DNA of 64,000 bases from Loktanella sp. M215 (GTDB lineage Bacteria; Pseudomonadota; Alphaproteobacteria; Rhodobacterales; Rhodobacteraceae). Below are positions 1-8,345 of the stretch, piece by piece. The stretch lies in the NCBI RefSeq assembly GCF_021735925.1, contig NZ_WMEA01000001.1, positions 3,254,001-3,318,000 on the forward strand. The letters run 5' to 3'. Each line of letters opens with the position of its first letter. Positions within the stretch are counted from its first letter, which is position 1. The position numbers and the translations under genes were made by a program. The notes below the pieces were generated by a model. The model saw nothing but the letters and a program-made list of their open reading frames with translations, was not told the DNA's origin and searched no databases.

Positions 1-1349
1 ACCACGATCACCACGCTCATGATCTTGGCCAGCACCGGCGTCAGCATGAAGTTGATCATCGCGAACAACTGGCTGGAAATGCCCGCCCCGGTGATCTGGT
101 CCCCGGCGCCGCCATTCAGCGTCAGGTCGATGGCTGTGCCGCCGGCAAACGCGAACCAGACGAAACACATGACCGACGGCACGATCATGGCACCCAAGAC
201 GTATTCCCGCACCGACCGGCCCCGGCTTATCCGTGCGAGGAACAGGCCGACGAAGGGCGCGAAGGCGATCCACCACGCCCAGTAGAAGATCGTCCAGCTG
301 CCCTGCCAGTCGGCCAACTGGTTGGCGACGCTGTCGCCCCCGGTGCCGTCACGGCTGAACATGTGGATCGACATCCACGGCAGCGCCACGATGTAATCCC
401 ACATGCCCACGAACAGCGCCTTGAAGGCAAAGGCGGTCGACCCGAAGATCAGGAAGAACGCGAGGATGAAGAACGACAGCCCCATGTTCAGGTTCGACAG
501 CCACTTGATGCCGTTCCCTACACCGGACAGCGCCGACAGGATCGAACAGGCCATGACGATGACCAGCGCCGCCAGCATCGCGATGACGGTGGGCGAGCCT
601 GCGTCGTTCATCAGCCAGGCCGCTCCGGTCACGTTGAACACACCCGATGCGAATTGGGACACGCCGTAGCCGATGGTGACCGCGACGCCCAAAATCGTCG
701 CCACGACCGAGACGATGTCGATGACGTGGCCCAAGGGCCCCTCCAGCGTCTTGCCGAACAGCGGCGTCAGACCCGACCGGATCGTCAGCGGCAGACTGCG
801 GGCGTATGAAAAGAACGCCAGCGCCAGCCCGACGATGGCATAGCAGGCCCAGGCCGACAGGCCCCAATGCAGAAACGCCCATTTGAACGCGTTGCGCACG
901 TTGTCGGAGCCGCCTTCGCTGGCCAGCCCCTGAATGGTCTCGGGGTTGGTGCCGAAGTGATAGAGCGGCTCTGCCGTGGCATAGGTCAGCATGCCGATGC
1001 CGATGCCCGCGCCGAACATCATGGAAAACCACGAAAATCTGTCGAATTCCGGTGTCTGGCCCGGTTTGCCCAGCATCAGTCTGCCGGTGCCGGGGTACAG
1101 CGCCAGCGCAAAGCAGGTGACGATAAAGAACGCGACAGCGGCCATGTACCAGGGGCCAGTGTTGGCGTCGATCGTGGACCGGATCGCGCCCAGCGTGGAC
1201 CCCGCCTGATCGGACCAGACCGCCGCCCAGATGATCAGCAGCACGATCACGATCTTGGCGCCCAAGGTGACGTAGGTGTTGAAGCCTTCGTAAAAGCCGC
1301 TGTCGGCGGTATCGATATCGAGTGTCCGCAATGGCGGCTTGATGGGCAT
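1..1349 (-). CDS. BCCT family betaine/choline/DMSP-type transporter (partial, C-terminus missing)
   Basis: Sodium- or proton-coupled inner-membrane transporter for quaternary ammonium or sulfonium osmolytes. The frame starts at an ATG ending at 1349 (MPIKPPLRTLDID...) and stays open to the window edge, so 449 residues are visible and the last helices are missing; family members run to about 500-550. Hydrophobic segments fill the frame. The family's Trp-rich signature is clear: FYWAWWIAFAPFVG followed by LFLARISRGRSVREY, the usual substrate-binding helix and following loop. It lies 116 bases downstream of acuI on the same strand, so uptake of DMSP or glycine betaine is plausible, but the sequence alone cannot give the substrate. 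The family call is firm. Confidence 0.9.
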   Translation of the reverse strand, partial: MPIKPPLRTLDIDTADSGFYEGFNTYVTLGAKIVIVLLIIWAAVWSDQAGSTLGAIRSTIDANTGPWYMAAVAFFIVTCFALALYPGTGRLMLGKPGQTPEFDRFSWFSMMFGAGIGIGMLTYATAEPLYHFGTNPETIQGLASEGGSDNVRNAFKWAFLHWGLSAWACYAIVGLALAFFSYARSLPLTIRSGLTPLFGKTLEGPLGHVIDIVSVVATILGVAVTIGYGVSQFASGVFNVTGAAWLMNDAGSPTVIAMLAALVIVMACSILSALSGVGNGIKWLSNLNMGLSFFILAFFLIFGSTAFAFKALFVGMWDYIVALPWMSIHMFSRDGTGGDSVANQLADWQGSWTIFYWAWWIAFAPFVGLFLARISRGRSVREYVLGAMIVPSVMCFVWFAFAGGTAIDLTLNGGAGDQITGAGISSQLFAMINFMLTPVLAKIMSVVIV

Positions 1350-1465
1350 CGGATCGAGTCTCCCGTGTCGTTTCGGTTGATGAAACGATCTAGGGCGGCG
1401 ACCCCGACAGGCAAACCTGTGCCGACCGGGGTCACATAAGGGCACCTCCACCAAGGCGGGGTGTC

Positions 1466-2449
1466 TCAGGCGTTCACGTCTACGACGACACGCCCGCGCA
1501 CCTGCCCTTTCAGGATGTCCGCCCCCAATTTCGGCAGGTCGGACAGGGTCGCGGTACTGACCATCGCCTCCAGCTTGTCCATCGGCAGGTCCGTGGCAAT
1601 CCGCTGCCACGCCCGCAGGCGGTTGTCATAGGGCTGCATGACGCTGTCGATGCCCAGCAGGTTCACGCCGCGCAGCAGGAACGGGATGACCGTCGCAGGC
1701 AGGCCCGCCCCCCCCGCCAGTCCGACGGCGGCGACAGAGGCACCGTATTCCATCTGCCCCAGCACCCGCGCCAGCATCGTACCGCCGACCGCATCGACGC
1801 AGCCCCCCCAGCGCTCGGCCTCCAGCGGCTTCTTGATTGTCTCGGCCAACTCATCCCGCGCCACGATCTCGGTCGCGCCAAGCTCCGTCAGATAATCCGC
1901 GCTCTCCGGCCGGCCGGTCACGGCCGCCACCTTGTGGCCCAGATGCGCCAGAATGGCCGTCGCCACCGATCCCACACCACCGGAGGCTCCGGTGACCAGC
2001 ACCGGTCCCGCCTTGATCCCGTGGTCCTGCAGGGCCATGACCGCAAGCATCGCGGTGAAACCGGCGGTCCCCACCGCCATCGCCTGACGCGTCGTCAGCC
2101 CATCCGGCAGCGGCACCAGCCAGTCCGCCTTGACCCGCGCCTTCTGCGCATAGCCGCCCCAATGTGCCTCGCCCACACGCCATCCGGTCAGCACGACCTT
2201 GTCGCCAGCCTTGTAGCGATCATCGTCCGACGCCGCGACGGTTCCCGCAAAGTCGATGCCCGGCACATGCGGATAATGCCGCACCAGCCCACCCCCTGGC
2301 CCGATGCACAGGCCGTCCTTATAGTTCACGGTGGAATACTCGACGGCAACGGTCACCTCGCCCGCCGGCAGGCGGTCCTCGCCGATCTGCTGCACTGCGG
2401 CATGGGTCTTGCCGTCCTCGCCCTTCTCCACGATCATTGCATTGAACAT
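1466..2449 (-). CDS. acuI: Acryloyl-CoA reductase (NADPH), AcuI-type MDR oxidoreductase
   Basis: A 327-residue zinc-free medium-chain reductase of the YhdH/AcuI group. It reduces acryloyl-CoA to propionyl-CoA, detoxifying the acrylate formed during DMSP breakdown. The start MFNAMIVEKGEDGKTH has a strong ribosome site (AAGGAGG, 6 bases upstream); longer in-frame extensions look spurious. Family marks are the NYKDGL motif near residue 40 and the nucleotide-binding turn GASGGVGSVA in the middle. It is 82 bases downstream of dmdA on the same strand, the classic Roseobacter dmdA-acuI arrangement, which raises confidence above a generic quinone-oxidoreductase call. A type-A intergenic repeat sits in the gap and may modulate read-through. 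Confidence 0.9.
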   Translation of the reverse strand: MFNAMIVEKGEDGKTHAAVQQIGEDRLPAGEVTVAVEYSTVNYKDGLCIGPGGGLVRHYPHVPGIDFAGTVAASDDDRYKAGDKVVLTGWRVGEAHWGGYAQKARVKADWLVPLPDGLTTRQAMAVGTAGFTAMLAVMALQDHGIKAGPVLVTGASGGVGSVATAILAHLGHKVAAVTGRPESADYLTELGATEIVARDELAETIKKPLEAERWGGCVDAVGGTMLARVLGQMEYGASVAAVGLAGGAGLPATVIPFLLRGVNLLGIDSVMQPYDNRLRAWQRIATDLPMDKLEAMVSTATLSDLPKLGADILKGQVRGRVVVDVNA

Positions 2450-2481
2450 GACGTCCTCCTTGCGCGGGACTCTGGTCCTCG

Positions 2482-2512
2482 CTTTTTTCCAAATACTCCC
2501 GCCGGAGGCTCC
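2482..2512 (+). repeat. Type-A intergenic repeat, copy 1
   Basis: T-run then CCAAATACTCCCGCCGGAGG, with a small hairpin CTCC-CGCC-GGAG. It lies between dmdA and acuI, reading opposite to them. Near-identical copies occur at 30333-30360 and, more diverged, at 52944-52969. Confidence 0.75.
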
Positions 2513-2531
2513 TGCCCCCGCCAGCAGCGCC

Positions 2532-3632
2532 TCAGATCCAGAATGTCTCCTGTACGGTGGCCTCACGCATGCCATCCGGCGTCTTCACCTGCAACACCGT
2601 CCCCGCATCCCAATGCGTCATCCGCACCATGCCGATGGCCACACCGGTCCCGAAATCCGGCGAGGCCGCAGCCGAGGTCACCAGCCCGACCCGCAGATCG
2701 CCCGCCATGATGGGCCAACCCCGGTCACAGGGCGGCACGTCGCCCGCGATGGCAATGGCGCGGATCTGCTGCAGCGGACCTTCCTTGGCGACCCGCAAAA
2801 GCGCGTCGCGCCCAACGCAGCCGATCGCCGTCTGGGTGGAACAGAACCGCCCCAGACCGGCCTCGTGGGGCGTGTTGTCGCGCGTCATGTCGTTGCCGTA
2901 GGACAGGAGTCCGCCCTCGACCCGCTCGATCAGGTTGGGGCAACCGGCATGGACGTCCAGATCGGCGCCCGCCTCCATCAATGCATTCCAGAGCGGCATG
3001 CCGTTGGCCGTGCCATCACAATAGATCTCGAACCCGCCCTGCTTGGAATAGCCCGACCGGGCGACGACCATCGCCGAGCCCTGAAAATCGAACCAGCCAA
3101 AGCGGAAGAAGCGCAGGTTGCGCACCTGATCGCCGAACACCCGCGCCATCAGATCGTCCGCCTTCGGTCCCTGCACCGCCAAAGGATGCACGTCAGGCTC
3201 GTCGACCAGCACGTCAAGGCGAAAGCCATAGACGATCCCCTTGACCCAAAGCAGCAGATCGCTGTCGGCGATGGAAATCCACCAGCGGTCGTCGGCGAGC
3301 TTCAGCGCCACGGGATCGTTCAGCATGCCGCCCGTTTCGTCCACGATGGGGACGTAATAACATTGTCCGGGCAACATCCCGCGCAGGTCGCGCGGCGTCA
3401 GCATCTGCATCAGCCGCCCGGCGTCGGGGCCGCGGATCTCGATCTGGCGCTCGCAGGCGACGTCCCAAACCTGCACCGCCTGTTTCAGATGGTGATAATC
3501 CTCGACCACGGACCGGAACACCGTGGGCAGCAGCATCCGGTTATAGACGGTATAGCCCTTGACCCCCGCTGCCTCGACACCGTCGGAAAAGGGGGTGCGC
3601 CGCACCCGGCGCGAGGGGGAAATGCTTGCCAT
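2532..3632 (-). CDS. dmdA: Dimethylsulfoniopropionate demethylase
   Basis: A 366-residue GcvT-fold enzyme that moves a methyl group from DMSP to tetrahydrofolate, giving methylmercaptopropionate. It belongs to the cytosolic demethylation route of marine bacteria. The N-terminus (SPSRRVRRTPFSDGVEAAGV), the YNRMLLP segment, the VQGPKADDLM segment and the YSKQGGFEIYCDG region all match DmdA rather than the glycine-cleavage T protein or sarcosine dehydrogenases. The start ATG is preceded by AAAGGCAGG. It is the first gene of the dmdA-acuI pair; acryloyl-CoA reductase follows and a BCCT carrier lies beyond it, so uptake and degradation genes share one strand. No regulator is adjacent. It has the usual length and no broken residues were noticed. 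Confidence 0.93.
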   Translation of the reverse strand: MASISPSRRVRRTPFSDGVEAAGVKGYTVYNRMLLPTVFRSVVEDYHHLKQAVQVWDVACERQIEIRGPDAGRLMQMLTPRDLRGMLPGQCYYVPIVDETGGMLNDPVALKLADDRWWISIADSDLLLWVKGIVYGFRLDVLVDEPDVHPLAVQGPKADDLMARVFGDQVRNLRFFRFGWFDFQGSAMVVARSGYSKQGGFEIYCDGTANGMPLWNALMEAGADLDVHAGCPNLIERVEGGLLSYGNDMTRDNTPHEAGLGRFCSTQTAIGCVGRDALLRVAKEGPLQQIRAIAIAGDVPPCDRGWPIMAGDLRVGLVTSAAASPDFGTGVAIGMVRMTHWDAGTVLQVKTPDGMREATVQETFWI

Positions 3633-3668
3633 GAAAGCCTGCCTTTCAAAGGGGTTGCGTAAGGTGTC

Positions 3669-4172
3669 CTAGTCGCGCGGCATCAGGAACAGCGCCGTCG
3701 GCGGCAGCGTCTGTCCCGCTTGCGACAGAACCTGACGCACCCGTGCGCACTGGTCGGTCTGCTGGTTGAACATATGCATCACGCAGGTCGCACGCGGCAC
3801 GATGACGTCGCTTTCGCTACTGAGGGAATAGAACGCGATGTCGCCCGTTAGATCGACGCTGGACAGGGTATCCGCCCACATCCGCAGCGCGCCGTCCGCA
3901 CGGAACCGCGCGGCCCACCACGTGGCGGGCGACGGCGTTTCCTGTGCCGCGCGCGCAAAGTCGCTGGGCGGCGCCTTGACCTTGAACAGCCGCGACAGCC
4001 ACATCTGATCCAGCCAGAGCAGGTGGTTCAGCGTGCCCAGGACAGAGCCCTGAGGCAGGCCCTGATCGCGCAGCAGCGCGACTTCATCCACCTCCTCAAG
4101 AACGCCCCACAACAGCTTGTTCTGCCAAGCATTATAGCGGCTCATCGTGCGACAGTAGGCGCGGTCGATCAC
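3669..4172 (-). CDS. DinB-fold protein (YfiT/DinB superfamily), metal site apparently degenerate
   Basis: A 167-residue four-helix DinB-superfamily protein. These are thiol-dependent S-transferases or metal-binding proteins, unrelated to DNA polymerase IV. The first ligand region is present (NHLLWLDQMWLSR, His50). The second region reads HMFNQQTDQCAR (residues 133-144), where most members have NHxTHHRGQ, so His137 and His141 appear replaced by Gln. The protein may therefore bind no metal or bind it differently. Its ATG overlaps the stop of the DUF1326 gene (ATGA), making it the last gene of a three-gene operon with DUF2182 and DUF1326. The substrate is unknown. Confidence 0.85.
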   Translation of the reverse strand: MIDRAYCRTMSRYNAWQNKLLWGVLEEVDEVALLRDQGLPQGSVLGTLNHLLWLDQMWLSRLFKVKAPPSDFARAAQETPSPATWWAARFRADGALRMWADTLSSVDLTGDIAFYSLSSESDVIVPRATCVMHMFNQQTDQCARVRQVLSQAGQTLPPTALFLMPRD

Positions 4173-4834
4173 GCTTTGACTCCCTTCCAGTCGATCGGGC
4201 AGATCTCGGCGGACTTGCCGCCGAAATCCCAGACGCGGCCATAGTCGCGGACCTTGGATTTCACCCCCGCGGCGGCGATGATGTCCGGCCCCATCCAGTA
4301 TTTCGAGTTGCTGACCATGACCGGATGATCCGCGTCCAGACCCTTCATCATCTCGATCGCGCCCTGGATCTTGCGACCGATGACGATGCTGCGCTTGTTG
4401 CCTTCCCGCACGATCTCGACGGTCTCGCGCTCGGCCCCGATGATCTCGGACACCAGCATCGTGAACAGCCCCGTCGTGCCGCCCGCCTGACCCGAGAAGA
4501 TCTGCAGCAACCCGTCATAGGCCTTGTCCGTCGCACGCGCGTCGACGTAGGCCGCGACCTTCCAGTTCCCTTCGGCCATGCGGCCGGGGATGTCGACCAG
4601 CAGGCCGACATTCAGGCCCGCCAGATCCTCGCCCTCGTAATGGCCCGCGTCGATCGCGATCGCCATCCAGGCGTGGCAGTATCCTTCGGTCGGAGGATAG
4701 GCACCGAGGCTGACCACGCAGGGGCAAAAGACGGTGCAGGAACAGTTCAGAAAGAGCTCGCCCTTGATCGCCCAGTCCGTGGGTGTCGCGGTGCGGCGCA
4801 TCGGGTGGGCTTTGGCAGTCATCGTGTCGGCCAT
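4169..4834 (-). CDS. DUF1326 domain-containing protein
   Basis: A 221-residue soluble protein of unknown function. The diagnostic N-terminal motif is visible: WAIKGELFLNCSCTVFCPC, with Cys31, Cys33, Cys37 and Cys39, followed by the family's TEGYCHAW segment. The Cys cluster suggests binding of a thiophilic metal, but that is inference. The ATG ending at 4834 was chosen because GAAGGAT lies 6 bases upstream; a TTG at 4849 would overlap the stop of the upstream DUF2182 gene and is the alternative. It sits between DUF2182 (upstream) and the DinB-fold gene (downstream, ATGA overlap). DUF1326 and DUF2182 are often neighbours in proteobacteria, so they probably act together. Confidence 0.88.
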   Translation of the reverse strand: MADTMTAKAHPMRRTATPTDWAIKGELFLNCSCTVFCPCVVSLGAYPPTEGYCHAWMAIAIDAGHYEGEDLAGLNVGLLVDIPGRMAEGNWKVAAYVDARATDKAYDGLLQIFSGQAGGTTGLFTMLVSEIIGAERETVEIVREGNKRSIVIGRKIQGAIEMMKGLDADHPVMVSNSKYWMGPDIIAAAGVKSKVRDYGRVWDFGGKSAEICPIDWKGVKA

Positions 4835-4845
4835 GCGGCGATCCT

Positions 4846-5604
4846 TCAAGCGAGTGACAATAAGGCGGTAACGAGACCCGAGGCGATCAGGACGCCGCCC
4901 GCCGGTCTGATCAGACGATGCCCGATGGCGGGCAGTTTTTCAAAAACCATGAACAGTGTCGCCAGCCCCATCCAAAGCAGGGACATGACGCCCCCGACAA
5001 AGCCAAGCGCCATGAAGCCCCAGCAACACAGGACGCAATAGCCGCCCAGCCGCAACCCCATGTCGAGGCCACCGCCGACCCCGGCGCGCCAGTGGACCAG
5101 AAAAAATGTCATGGGCGCGTGACAGCGACCGTGGCAGACCGCCTTGGTCCGGGTGAACTGGAAGGCGCCGACGGCCAGCAGCAAGGCCGCCGTCAGCAGG
5201 CCCGATGTCGCGGCCCCCAGACCATTGATCCATCCAAGCGCCATCAGCCCGACCTGTGCGGCCGCGATCACTGCGGCAAATCCGAGCCACGCGATGAAAT
5301 AGCCCAGCAACACGCCCGCCCAGCCGGCGCGGGTGCCGTCCGCCGCGGTCATCAGGCGTTCGTAGTCGGCCAGCGTCGGCACCATGGTCGGCAGCATCAT
5401 GGCGGCCATCATGACCGCCCACATGGGAAAGAGAGCACCGAAGGTCGTCATCGGCATCATGTTCATGCCGATGGGGCGGCCCAGCACGTCCACGCCGCTC
5501 ATGCGGGCCATGGCGAACAGCACGACCCAGGCGGCGAGGATCACGGCGAAGACCAGCAGCCACGACACGGTGCGCAGGGCAGGACGCATGGCAGCCGTCG
5601 TCAT
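4846..5604 (-). CDS. DUF2182 domain-containing integral membrane protein
   Basis: A 252-residue inner-membrane protein with about six or seven hydrophobic segments, described in family databases as a predicted metal-binding membrane protein. The start MTTAAMRPALRT has an AGGGGGG ribosome site. Features visible are a Met-rich stretch at residues 47-76 (GMNMMPM, then MWAVMMAAMMLPTMVP), a Cys/His pair CHGRCH at 157-162, and YCVLCCWG in a later helix. These ligands suggest a soft metal such as copper; this is inference, not family knowledge. It is the first gene of the operon that continues with DUF1326 and the DinB-fold protein. Confidence 0.87.
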   Translation of the reverse strand: MTTAAMRPALRTVSWLLVFAVILAAWVVLFAMARMSGVDVLGRPIGMNMMPMTTFGALFPMWAVMMAAMMLPTMVPTLADYERLMTAADGTRAGWAGVLLGYFIAWLGFAAVIAAAQVGLMALGWINGLGAATSGLLTAALLLAVGAFQFTRTKAVCHGRCHAPMTFFLVHWRAGVGGGLDMGLRLGGYCVLCCWGFMALGFVGGVMSLLWMGLATLFMVFEKLPAIGHRLIRPAGGVLIASGLVTALLSLA

Positions 5605-5802
5605 CCGTGATCCCCCCTTGCAGTCATCCTCGGGACCATGCTGGCACACAATCACGGACCCTGCAAACCCCGTAACCGCCCAAGGTGCCTGCAAAAACGG
5701 CATTTCCGGCATCGCTGCGCCGCAGCGGCCAATTCGGTCTTGTAGCCCCCCGGACCCCACCCTAACCTCGGTCCGATGCGATCAAAACGGGAGTACTTGA
5801 CG

Positions 5803-6846
5803 ATGAACACGAAGACCCTTCTTGCGGGCACGGCCCTTGCGCTGATGTCCACCACCGCCATTGCGCAGGACAGCGGCCTTCTGGTGCTGGATTATCCGGG
5901 ATTCGAGGAACCGGCCTATCACACCGCCTACCTCGAAAAGAACGGCGACGAGCCGACGTTCAGCTTTTTCGGTGACGAGGATGAAGCCTTCCAGAAAATC
6001 CGCTCGGGCTTTCAGGCCGATGTCGCGCACATCTGTGCAGGCTCGGTCACGAAGTGGGCCGAAAGCGGTATTCTGGAGGAATGGGACACCGCCAGGATCG
6101 ACGCCTACGCCGATCTGGACACCAATCTGACCGGCACCGACGTATCGGCCTCCGACGGCGTCTATTTCATTCCGACGGACTTCGGCTCCACCGCCATCGG
6201 CTACAACCCCGACGAAGTCCCCGCAGAGGATGTCGCCTCTCTCGATGTCTTCAAGAACCCCAAGTATACGGGTCGCATGTCGCTGCCCGACAACGTCGAC
6301 GATGCCTATGCGCTGGCCTATCTTGCCACCGGCGTCGACAACTGGACCGAAGCCACGGACGCACAGTTCGAGGCCGCATCCAACTGGCTGCGCGAAGTGC
6401 ATCCGAACCTGCGCACCTACTGGACCGATCCCGCGGAACTGGCGCAGCTGATGGCCTCTGGCGAGATCCTGATCAGCTGGGCATGGAACGAGACGTTCCC
6501 CACCATGGTCGCGGAAAAGCGTCCCTTTGCCTTCCAGCGGACCGCCAAGGAAGGCTCCTCGCTGTGGCTGTGCGGTTACGTGAACCTCAAGGACGGTCAG
6601 GGGTCAGAGGACAAGGCCTATGACTACATCAACGCCATGCTGGCCCCGTCGTCGGCCATGCCGCTGCTGGAAAACGGTTTCGGTACGTCCAACAAGGCCG
6701 CGCTGACATCCGAGATCACCGAGGACGAGCTGAAGGCCGCAGGACTGGAGCCGATCGACGCCCCCGTGCTGGCGCAGCTGCCGATGAGCAACGAGATGCG
6801 CGAACGTCAGGCCGAAACCTTCGAGCTGATCAAGGCCGGTTTCTGA
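5803..6846 (+). CDS. Extracellular solute-binding protein, PotD/PotF-like (polyamine or similar)
   Basis: A 347-residue periplasmic binding protein with an obvious signal peptide (MNTKTLLAGTALALMS..., cleavage after AIA before QDSG). The start at 5803 is preceded by ACGGGAG; an in-frame ATG at 5776 has no such site. The body matches the spermidine/putrescine-binding group (the GSTAIGYNPDEV, SLPDNVDDAYALA and ISWAWNETF segments). There is no permease or ATPase beside it, so it is either an orphan that shares a transporter encoded elsewhere or a binding protein with another role. It ends 12 bases before a strong hairpin and faces an FAH-family gene. The ligand cannot be set from sequence. Confidence 0.85.
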   Translation: MNTKTLLAGTALALMSTTAIAQDSGLLVLDYPGFEEPAYHTAYLEKNGDEPTFSFFGDEDEAFQKIRSGFQADVAHICAGSVTKWAESGILEEWDTARIDAYADLDTNLTGTDVSASDGVYFIPTDFGSTAIGYNPDEVPAEDVASLDVFKNPKYTGRMSLPDNVDDAYALAYLATGVDNWTEATDAQFEAASNWLREVHPNLRTYWTDPAELAQLMASGEILISWAWNETFPTMVAEKRPFAFQRTAKEGSSLWLCGYVNLKDGQGSEDKAYDYINAMLAPSSAMPLLENGFGTSNKAALTSEITEDELKAAGLEPIDAPVLAQLPMSNEMRERQAETFELIKAGF

Positions 6847-6857
6847 AGCCCAAGGGC

Positions 6858-6879
6858 GGGCGTCCTGCTCGGGACGCCC
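6858..6879. terminator. Hairpin between convergent genes
   Basis: GGGCGTCC, six-base loop, GGACGCCC: an 8-bp perfect stem in the 49-base gap between the binding-protein gene and the convergent FAH gene. There is no T-run, so it may act as a bidirectional or Rho-assisted end. Confidence 0.6.
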
Positions 6880-6895
6880 GTCCACGTCATATCGG

Positions 6896-7585
6896 TCAGG
6901 CGACGATAGTCGTCTTCACCGCTTCCAGACCGTCGATGCTGCCGGTCAGCACGTCGCCGACCTGCACCGCACCCACGCCCGCCGGTGTCCCCGTCATGAT
7001 CAGATCGCCCGACCGCAGATGGTAAAGGGTCGAGAGGTTGGCGATGATCTCTGCCACCGTATGGACCATGTCGGACAGGGGCGCTGACTGGCGTTTCTCT
7101 CCGTTCACGTCGAGCCGGATCTGAGCGGCGTCCAGCAGCGTATCCGCCGCGGGGGTGATCGCGCCGATGATGGCGGATTGTTCGAAATCCTTGCCGGTGT
7201 CCCAGGGCTTGCGCCCGTCCTTGGCCGCGCCCTGCAGATCGCGGCGCGTCATATCAAGCCCCACTGCGTAGCCGAATATCTCGACCTCGCCCGCGGGCGC
7301 ATCGGTCAGACCGACAGACGGGCCGATGGCGACCACCAGTTCGATTTCGTGGTGCAGGTCGGATGTGCCCTGCGGATAGGTCATGTTCTGCCCCGAATGC
7401 AGGATCGCATGGGCGGACTTGGTGAAATAGAAGGGTGCGGCCCGGTCGACCGTATTGCCCATCTCGGCGGCGTGCGCTTCGTAGTTGCGGCCCACGCAAA
7501 AGATGCGGCGCACCGGAAACCGGTCGCCGGACCCGGCAATCGGCAGATCGGGTTGATCTGGCGCGGGAAATGAATATGTCGTCAT
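6896..7585 (-). CDS. Fumarylacetoacetate hydrolase (FAH) family protein
   Basis: A 229-residue single-domain FAH-fold hydrolase or decarboxylase. Such enzymes cleave C-C bonds in 2,4-dioxo acids (fumarylpyruvate, acylpyruvates) or decarboxylate oxaloacetate using Mg2+. Landmarks are FCVGRNYEAHAAEMG near residue 30, the acidic metal ligands in HHEIELVVAIG, AVGLDMTRRDLQ, the lid/active-site KPWDTGKDFEQSA, and LIMTGTPAGVGAV near the end. The size and the RNYEAHA start resemble fumarylpyruvate hydrolases (NagK, gentisate pathway), but no gentisate genes are adjacent. The start was chosen from GGAGGATC just upstream. It is monocistronic and divergent from pqiA. Confidence 0.88.
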   Translation of the reverse strand: MTTYSFPAPDQPDLPIAGSGDRFPVRRIFCVGRNYEAHAAEMGNTVDRAAPFYFTKSAHAILHSGQNMTYPQGTSDLHHEIELVVAIGPSVGLTDAPAGEVEIFGYAVGLDMTRRDLQGAAKDGRKPWDTGKDFEQSAIIGAITPAADTLLDAAQIRLDVNGEKRQSAPLSDMVHTVAEIIANLSTLYHLRSGDLIMTGTPAGVGAVQVGDVLTGSIDGLEAVKTTIVA

Positions 7586-7703
7586 CTGATCCTCCGGGGG
7601 CGTGGCCATGACCGCAACTTGCGTCTAGTCTTCACCCAATCGTCCTCGCAGCAGCTATCCCGCACAGCATAAAGTCAAGACCGCAAGCCATGACATTCGC
7701 ACC

Positions 7704-8345
7704 ATGACCATCGACCCGGACGCACTGCCCCCGCTGGACGACATGTTCGCCTGCCCGCATTGCGACACGCTTTACATGGAGCGTGTGCTGCCGGAGGGGT
7801 CGCGCGCCTATTGCCGGCGCTGCGGCGTGCTGCTGCTGACGTCCGAACCGCGGGCCATCGTGCGCATGGTCAGCTTCGCCAGTGCCGGTGTGGTGCTCAT
7901 GGTCGCGGCGATTGCCTTTCCGTTCCTCGACCTCGACGTGCAGGGACAGCACAACGCGACCTCGGTGTTCAACGCGATCATGGCCTTCAGCTCCGGCAAG
8001 GGCATCCCGCTGGCTATCGCCGTGGCGCTGTTCATCGTGGTGCTGCCCGTGGTGCGCCTGCTGGCGCTGATCCACGCGCTGGGTCCGCTGGTGCGGGGGG
8101 CGAGACCGCACCGGTCCGCCCGCGTGGCCTTTGCCCTGACCGAACAGCTGCGCCCCTGGGCCATGGCCGAGATCTTCATGGTCGGTGTCAGCGTGGCACT
8201 GGTCAAGGTTGCAGGTCTGGCCACAGTCACCGTGGGCCCCGCCTTCTGGGCTTTCGTCGCCCTTGTCGTCATCACCGTCGCCAACGATCAGATCATGAAC
8301 AGGTATTCGATTTGGAAAGCACTGGACACGGGCTTCAACGCCTGA
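7704..8345 (+). CDS. pqiA: Paraquat-inducible protein A, N-terminal half (PqiA domain 1)
   Basis: A 213-residue membrane protein of the PqiA family, part of the PqiABC lipid-transfer system of the envelope. It has two zinc-ribbon-like CxxC pairs (CPHCDTLY and CRRCG) before residue 40, then four hydrophobic helices. In E. coli PqiA is one protein of about 417 residues with two such modules. Here the second module is encoded by the next frame, beginning at about 8342, and the two halves add up to the normal length. The gene is first in an operon pqiA1-pqiA2-pqiB-pqiC. The stop TGA overlaps the beginning of the next reading frame. Confidence 0.85.
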   Translation: MTIDPDALPPLDDMFACPHCDTLYMERVLPEGSRAYCRRCGVLLLTSEPRAIVRMVSFASAGVVLMVAAIAFPFLDLDVQGQHNATSVFNAIMAFSSGKGIPLAIAVALFIVVLPVVRLLALIHALGPLVRGARPHRSARVAFALTEQLRPWAMAEIFMVGVSVALVKVAGLATVTVGPAFWAFVALVVITVANDQIMNRYSIWKALDTGFNA

